64,000 nucleotides of DNA from NCBI RefSeq assembly GCF_000146345.1, contig NZ_GL397071.1, forward strand, positions 1,812,387 to 1,876,386. The letters run 5' to 3'. This document shows, one piece after another, positions 60,697 through 64,000 of the stretch (the stretch's first letter is position 1; each line of letters starts with the position of its first letter). Below the pieces are notes generated by a model. That model did no database searches, was not told where the DNA came from, and saw only the letters and a program-made list of their open reading frames with translations. The position numbers and the translations under genes are program-made. This DNA comes from Peptoniphilus duerdenii ATCC BAA-1640 (lineage in GTDB: Bacteria; Bacillota; Clostridia; Tissierellales; Peptoniphilaceae).

Positions 60697-61230
60697 CACT
60701 TTTTTAAATTCGTCAGAGCCCGCTTTTTTAAGTAGGTCGAAGAGTACTGTTTCTGTGGTAGTTATCACACAGCCTAGTTCTCTTAAGTTTTTAAGTGCAT
60801 TTTTGTAATTTAGTTTTGCTCTAGATCCTACTGCATCACTTACGATGAATACTTCATATCCAGCTTCTATCATGTCTCTTGCAGTTTGGAATACGCAGAT
60901 ATGGGTTTCGATTCCTGTTATGATTACTTGTTTTATTCCTTGTTTTTCAAATTCAGCTTTGAAATTTTCGTCCTTCATGCAGGAGAAATAAGATTTTTCA
61001 AGTTCTATTGAATCTCCAAGTGGCTTTCTTATTTCTGCATTCATTGGTCCAAGTCCCTTTGGATATTGGAGGGTGATTACATTTTTCATGCCCATTATTT
61101 CAGATGCTTTTGCTAGTATTATATTATTTTTTAGTACGTCATCTTTGTTAAATATGGCCGCTAGTAGTTTGTCTTGGATATCTATGAATAGAAATCCAGC
61201 CTTATCTCTTTCTAATTCAAATCTTTTCAA
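60679..61230 (-). CDS. isochorismatase-family hydrolase
   Basis: A 183-residue cysteine hydrolase: Asp17 (LFIDIQDKL), Lys79 (ELEKSYFSC) and Cys112 in TGIETHICVFQTARD, the usual triad. The family cleaves isochorismate, nicotinamide or N-carbamoyl amides; the close neighbours of this group (YcaC-like) have no known substrate. The last codons lie in the right copy of the 62-bp repeat. Its start overlaps the PfkB-like gene by four bases, so they form an operon with the phosphohexomutase. Confidence 0.9.
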   Translation of the reverse strand: MKRFELERDKAGFLFIDIQDKLLAAIFNKDDVLKNNIILAKASEIMGMKNVITLQYPKGLGPMNAEIRKPLGDSIELEKSYFSCMKDENFKAEFEKQGIKQVIITGIETHICVFQTARDMIEAGYEVFIVSDAVGSRAKLNYKNALKNLRELGCVITTTETVLFDLLKKAGSDEFKKVQNLIK

Positions 61231-62168
61231 TTTAGCCTCCTTAGTACAACTTTGTTCATTATCTCTTTGATATCGCTCATGTCCACATCGTTTTCGCTTT
61301 TATAATTTTTAAATGCGGATATTGCAAATGCAAGTTTTAATGTGGTGTCTAAACTATATTTTTTGCTAAGTCCAAGGGCAAGTCCTGTGAGCATTAGATT
61401 TTTATCCAATGTTGATACTTCCATTCCTTCTATGGAGAGTTTATAGGATTCATCTTTGCTTACAAATACCGCAGACACTCTACCTAGTGCTACTACCATT
61501 TCATAGATATTTAGCTTAGGTTGTAGTGATCTTACTACGTCTTTGTCGTAGCTAATTGGATCTCCTGTTAACTTTTGAAGCTGAGTCTTGTCGATTACTA
61601 GTCCCTTGATCTTCGTATTTTTTATAAGTACTTCATCTCTAAAGGATGCTACTACTTCTTTCTTATTATTTTCTGCAATTATCGCTACATTTTCGTAGAA
61701 GTCAGACTCTAAATTTAAATTGTCCGTTTCATTTAGCACGAGTATTCCATCTTCTTTTGAGATTTCGTTGATTCTTGAAAGTATTTCTGTCTCCGTTGCT
61801 GAAGTCATCCTAGGAGTTTTGGAGATGATGTCGAAGGATTTGTTTTCTTCATCTTCTACTTCTCCATCTTTATTCTCACAGTTTATTGTAACTTTAACCT
61901 GTTCAACGGATTCGTCCAATAATTTTACAATGTCTGTATCTATTCTTAAATTTTCAAGATATTCCCTGATTATTTTTCCATTCTCTAAGCCTAGACAAGT
62001 CAAAACCTTGGAATTTTCTCCAAGTTTTTTAAGGATCATCGCTGATGTAACCCCTGTTATGCCTATACTTCTACTGGTCGTTTGGGCGGTATTTTCTCTA
62101 TCTCTCGTAAATCCATCGAGGCTATATTCTTTTATGAGCCTTGGATTAAAGTCACAAAAACAAATCAT
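61227..62168 (-). CDS. degenerate PfkB-family kinase-like protein
   Basis: A 313-residue protein of ribokinase/1-phosphofructokinase type fold (SIGITGVTSAMILKKLGENSKVLTCLG resembles the PfkB N-terminal block by its parts GVTSAMILKKLG and VLTCLG). The anion-hole/catalytic G-A-G-D motif expected near 253-260 is replaced by TLDKNLMLTG, so it lacks the catalytic Asp and is probably not an active sugar kinase; a binding or regulatory role is possible. Eleven-base gap to the mutase gene upstream, four-base overlap with the hydrolase downstream. Confidence 0.75.
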   Translation of the reverse strand: MICFCDFNPRLIKEYSLDGFTRDRENTAQTTSRSIGITGVTSAMILKKLGENSKVLTCLGLENGKIIREYLENLRIDTDIVKLLDESVEQVKVTINCENKDGEVEDEENKSFDIISKTPRMTSATETEILSRINEISKEDGILVLNETDNLNLESDFYENVAIIAENNKKEVVASFRDEVLIKNTKIKGLVIDKTQLQKLTGDPISYDKDVVRSLQPKLNIYEMVVALGRVSAVFVSKDESYKLSIEGMEVSTLDKNLMLTGLALGLSKKYSLDTTLKLAFAISAFKNYKSENDVDMSDIKEIMNKVVLRRLN

Positions 62169-62178
62169 ATTTTCTCCT

Positions 62179-63858
62179 TTACTCTACACTTAAAAGTGTA
62201 CTTTCTACAACTTTTGCAATTTTAGAAACTTTGTCCCTTGACTCTATTCTATCATTACTCTTCGCATAGATGTATAGTTTTATTTTTGGTTCTGTACCAG
62301 ATGGTCTAACCGCAAACCAAGATCCGTCTTCCAATTTGTATATAAGCACATTGGAACTTGGATTTCCATTGAATCCATGGAGGTAGTCATTTACTTCTCT
62401 TACTTTGATGTCGCCAAATTCTTTAAACACTGTCTTTCTGAAGTAATCCATCATCCTTCCGATTCTCTTTTGACCTTCGATGCCTTCTAGAACTATACTC
62501 TTTAGATATTCTGTGTAGTATCCATATTCTCTAAACATTTTTTCTAGAACTTCGTATAGAGTTAGTCCTTGTTTTTTATAGTATGCCGCCATTTCACAGA
62601 TAAGCATGGAGATAATCACTCCGTCCTTGTCCCTTACATGGTTGCCATATACGTATCCGATGGATTCTTCATATCCGAATATAAAATCGTGTTCCTTGGT
62701 TTTATCCCAAATATTTGGAAGATTACAGATATTTTTAAATCCTGTCAAAGTTTCAAAAGTTTCAACTCCAAATGATTTTGCAATCTTCTCTGACATATCT
62801 CCTGTCACTATAGATTTTACGATTGCACCTTTCTCAGAAATTTTATTCTTTTCTTTTAGTCCACTTAAGATGTAGTAGGTTAGCATTGAACCTATTTGGT
62901 TCCCATTAAAAGCATAGTAACCACCTTCGTACTTGCCAAGCATAGCGACTCTGTCACAGTCTGGGTCAGTTGCAAAGACAAGTTCTGCATCAGTCTTTTC
63001 CCCAAGAGCTACCGCATATTTAAATGCAGCTACATCTTCTGGGTTTGGATATCCAACTGTGGTGAAGTCTGGATCCGGATTTTCTTGTTCAGGTACAACT
63101 TCCACATTTTTAAATCCACGTTCATGTAGCACGTGTCTTACTGGTTTGTTTCCAGTTCCGTTAAGTGGTGTGTATACGATTTTGATATCTAAATCAAGTT
63201 CGTCACCGTCGTGGATTCTTCTCTTTAGAGTTTCTTCGAAGTAGGACTCGTCCAAATCATGTTTTAAAACTTCTACCAATCCAGATTTTTCCGCTTCTTC
63301 TAGGCTTGGTAAATCTTCTATATTATAGGTAGATTCTTTAATATTATTTTGAATTTCACTTGCGATATCGTCTAGGATTTGAGATCCTTCGTCCCAATAG
63401 ACTTTGTATCCATTATAAATTTTTGGATTATGGGAAGCAGTTATAACTATTCCCGCTTGTGTTTTTAAGTACCTAACCGCATAGGATAGCATAGGAGTTG
63501 GTCTAATTCCATCGAATATATAACATTTAACTCCCATACTTGCAAATACTCTTGCAGCGATTTCTGTAAATTCTTTGGATTTATGTCTTACATCGTGGGC
63601 AATTACAACGCCTTTTTCCTTGCCGCCTTCTCTTGCAAGTACAGTCTTCGCCAAGCCTTTTGTGGCTCTTGCGATTACATATTCGTTCATTCTATTGGTT
63701 CCAAGTCCAAGGATTCCTCTTAGTCCTGCTGTACCAAATTCCAAATCTTTATAAAATCTATCTTTGATTTCAGAGTCTTTTAAATTTTTTAGTTCTTCTC
63801 TTTCACTTTCATTTAAAAAACTAGAGTTAATCCATTCTTCATAAGTTTCTCTATACAT
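62179..63858 (-). CDS. phosphohexomutase (phosphoglucomutase/phosphomannomutase)
   Basis: A 559-residue alpha-D-phosphohexomutase: phosphoserine loop [16 protein letters not shown], Mg site DPDCDRVAM, sugar-binding GYEESIGY, and phosphate-binding [13 protein letters not shown]. It interconverts glucose-1- and glucose-6-phosphate (or mannose) and feeds wall polymer and sugar-nucleotide synthesis. Length fits the PgcA/ManB-type of Firmicutes. First complete gene of the operon at the right end. Confidence 0.95.
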   Translation of the reverse strand: MYRETYEEWINSSFLNESEREELKNLKDSEIKDRFYKDLEFGTAGLRGILGLGTNRMNEYVIARATKGLAKTVLAREGGKEKGVVIAHDVRHKSKEFTEIAARVFASMGVKCYIFDGIRPTPMLSYAVRYLKTQAGIVITASHNPKIYNGYKVYWDEGSQILDDIASEIQNNIKESTYNIEDLPSLEEAEKSGLVEVLKHDLDESYFEETLKRRIHDGDELDLDIKIVYTPLNGTGNKPVRHVLHERGFKNVEVVPEQENPDPDFTTVGYPNPEDVAAFKYAVALGEKTDAELVFATDPDCDRVAMLGKYEGGYYAFNGNQIGSMLTYYILSGLKEKNKISEKGAIVKSIVTGDMSEKIAKSFGVETFETLTGFKNICNLPNIWDKTKEHDFIFGYEESIGYVYGNHVRDKDGVIISMLICEMAAYYKKQGLTLYEVLEKMFREYGYYTEYLKSIVLEGIEGQKRIGRMMDYFRKTVFKEFGDIKVREVNDYLHGFNGNPSSNVLIYKLEDGSWFAVRPSGTEPKIKLYIYAKSNDRIESRDKVSKIAKVVESTLLSVE

Positions 63859-63867
63859 TTTATCCCT

Positions 63868-64000
63868 CTATTCTTTGATTAAGTCACAGAACTTAGCATT
63901 TACAAGACTTGCTAAATCCTTTGGGTTTATAATTATCTGTTCTCCAATATGACCTGCAGATACATAGAACTCTTCTAAATTTTCCGCATCCTTATGGATA
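63868..64000 (-). CDS. C-terminal end of a YbaK/EbsC-like aminoacyl-tRNA deacylase (partial)
   Basis: The last 43 codons of a gene entering from the right. The end (EEFYVSAGHIGEQIIINPKD by parts, then LASLVNAKFCDLIKE) matches the C-terminal strand-helix of YbaK/EbsC proteins, which clear misacylated tRNA-Pro or, when degenerate, only bind tRNA. The rest, including the active-site Lys, is outside the window. Nine bases separate its stop from the mutase ATG. Confidence 0.6.
   Translation of the reverse strand, partial: IHKDAENLEEFYVSAGHIGEQIIINPKDLASLVNAKFCDLIKE

Noticed and set aside
1-64000. CRISPR array, prophage, transposase or rRNA genes.
   Set aside because: No regular spaced repeats, no integrase or transposase frame and no rRNA-like sequence were found on either strand.

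Overview
The window is AT-rich (by eye about one third GC), with short intergenic gaps, AGGAGG-type ribosome binding sites and long same-strand operons. It carries pyruvate:ferredoxin oxidoreductase, a SCIFF-peptide maturase, RNase J, IreB and a cell-wall protein with a YSIRK/GMRKLSVG-type signal. Together these point to an anaerobic Gram-positive coccus of the Tissierellia (Peptoniphilus/Anaerococcus/Finegoldia-like). The genus is an inference; no rRNA is present.

Region 1 (1-12.3 kb, minus strand) is a housekeeping operon reading pheS-pheT-zapA-U32 peptidase-mutS2-argS-membrane protein-TPR protein. Region 2 (12.3-15.8 kb) holds a deoxyribosyltransferase-like gene, tRNA-Cys, an M29 aminopeptidase, deoD, a comEA-like gene and tRNA-Trp. 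Region 3 (15.8-17.3 kb) is a SCIFF maturase (scfB-like) without an adjacent precursor peptide. Region 4 (17.3-30.6 kb) is one tightly packed minus-strand run: polA-coaE, then a dlt-like wall-modification cassette (adenylating ligase, GNAT, carrier protein, MBOAT, and an SGNH/DltD-like protein fused to a polysaccharide deacetylase), then a metallophosphoesterase, a DUF1538 membrane protein with a tandem P-II partner, and a MATE exporter.

Region 5 (30.7-37.2 kb) has tRNA-Leu, a short unrecognised plus-strand gene behind a TGTGA-N6-TCACA palindrome, and the operon ireB-ruvX-DUF1292-fur-rnj-trmR-U32-udk, which joins mRNA decay to tRNA wobble-uridine hydroxylation/methylation. Region 6 (37.3-41 kb) is the PFOR gene, whose promoter carries a second TGTGA-N6-TCACA palindrome. 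Both palindromes are centred at -41.5 from the predicted start, the class II activator position of CRP/FNR-family proteins.

Region 7 (41.2-46.8 kb) pairs a class B sortase with a 1600-residue G5-repeat wall protein ending in a non-LPXTG sorting signal. Region 8 (47-52 kb) has a thioredoxin-like lipoprotein, a tiny CD1871A-type CXXC protein, a membrane 4Fe-4S protein, a two-component system and a gene of unknown function. Region 9 (52.8-60.7 kb) is an apparent island: a nitrilase and a type I restriction-modification system lie between two 62-bp direct repeats that duplicate the 3' end and terminator of the neighbouring isochorismatase-family gene. One hsdS gene ends in a (TG)10 tract; loss of one unit would fuse it to a downstream single-domain hsdS fragment, so phase variation is likely. 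Region 10 (60.7-64 kb) holds the isochorismatase-like hydrolase, a degenerate PfkB-family protein, a phosphohexomutase and the tail of a YbaK-like gene.

The best candidates for something new are the dlt-like cassette, the palindrome-controlled small gene, and the repeat-bounded phase-variable R-M island.
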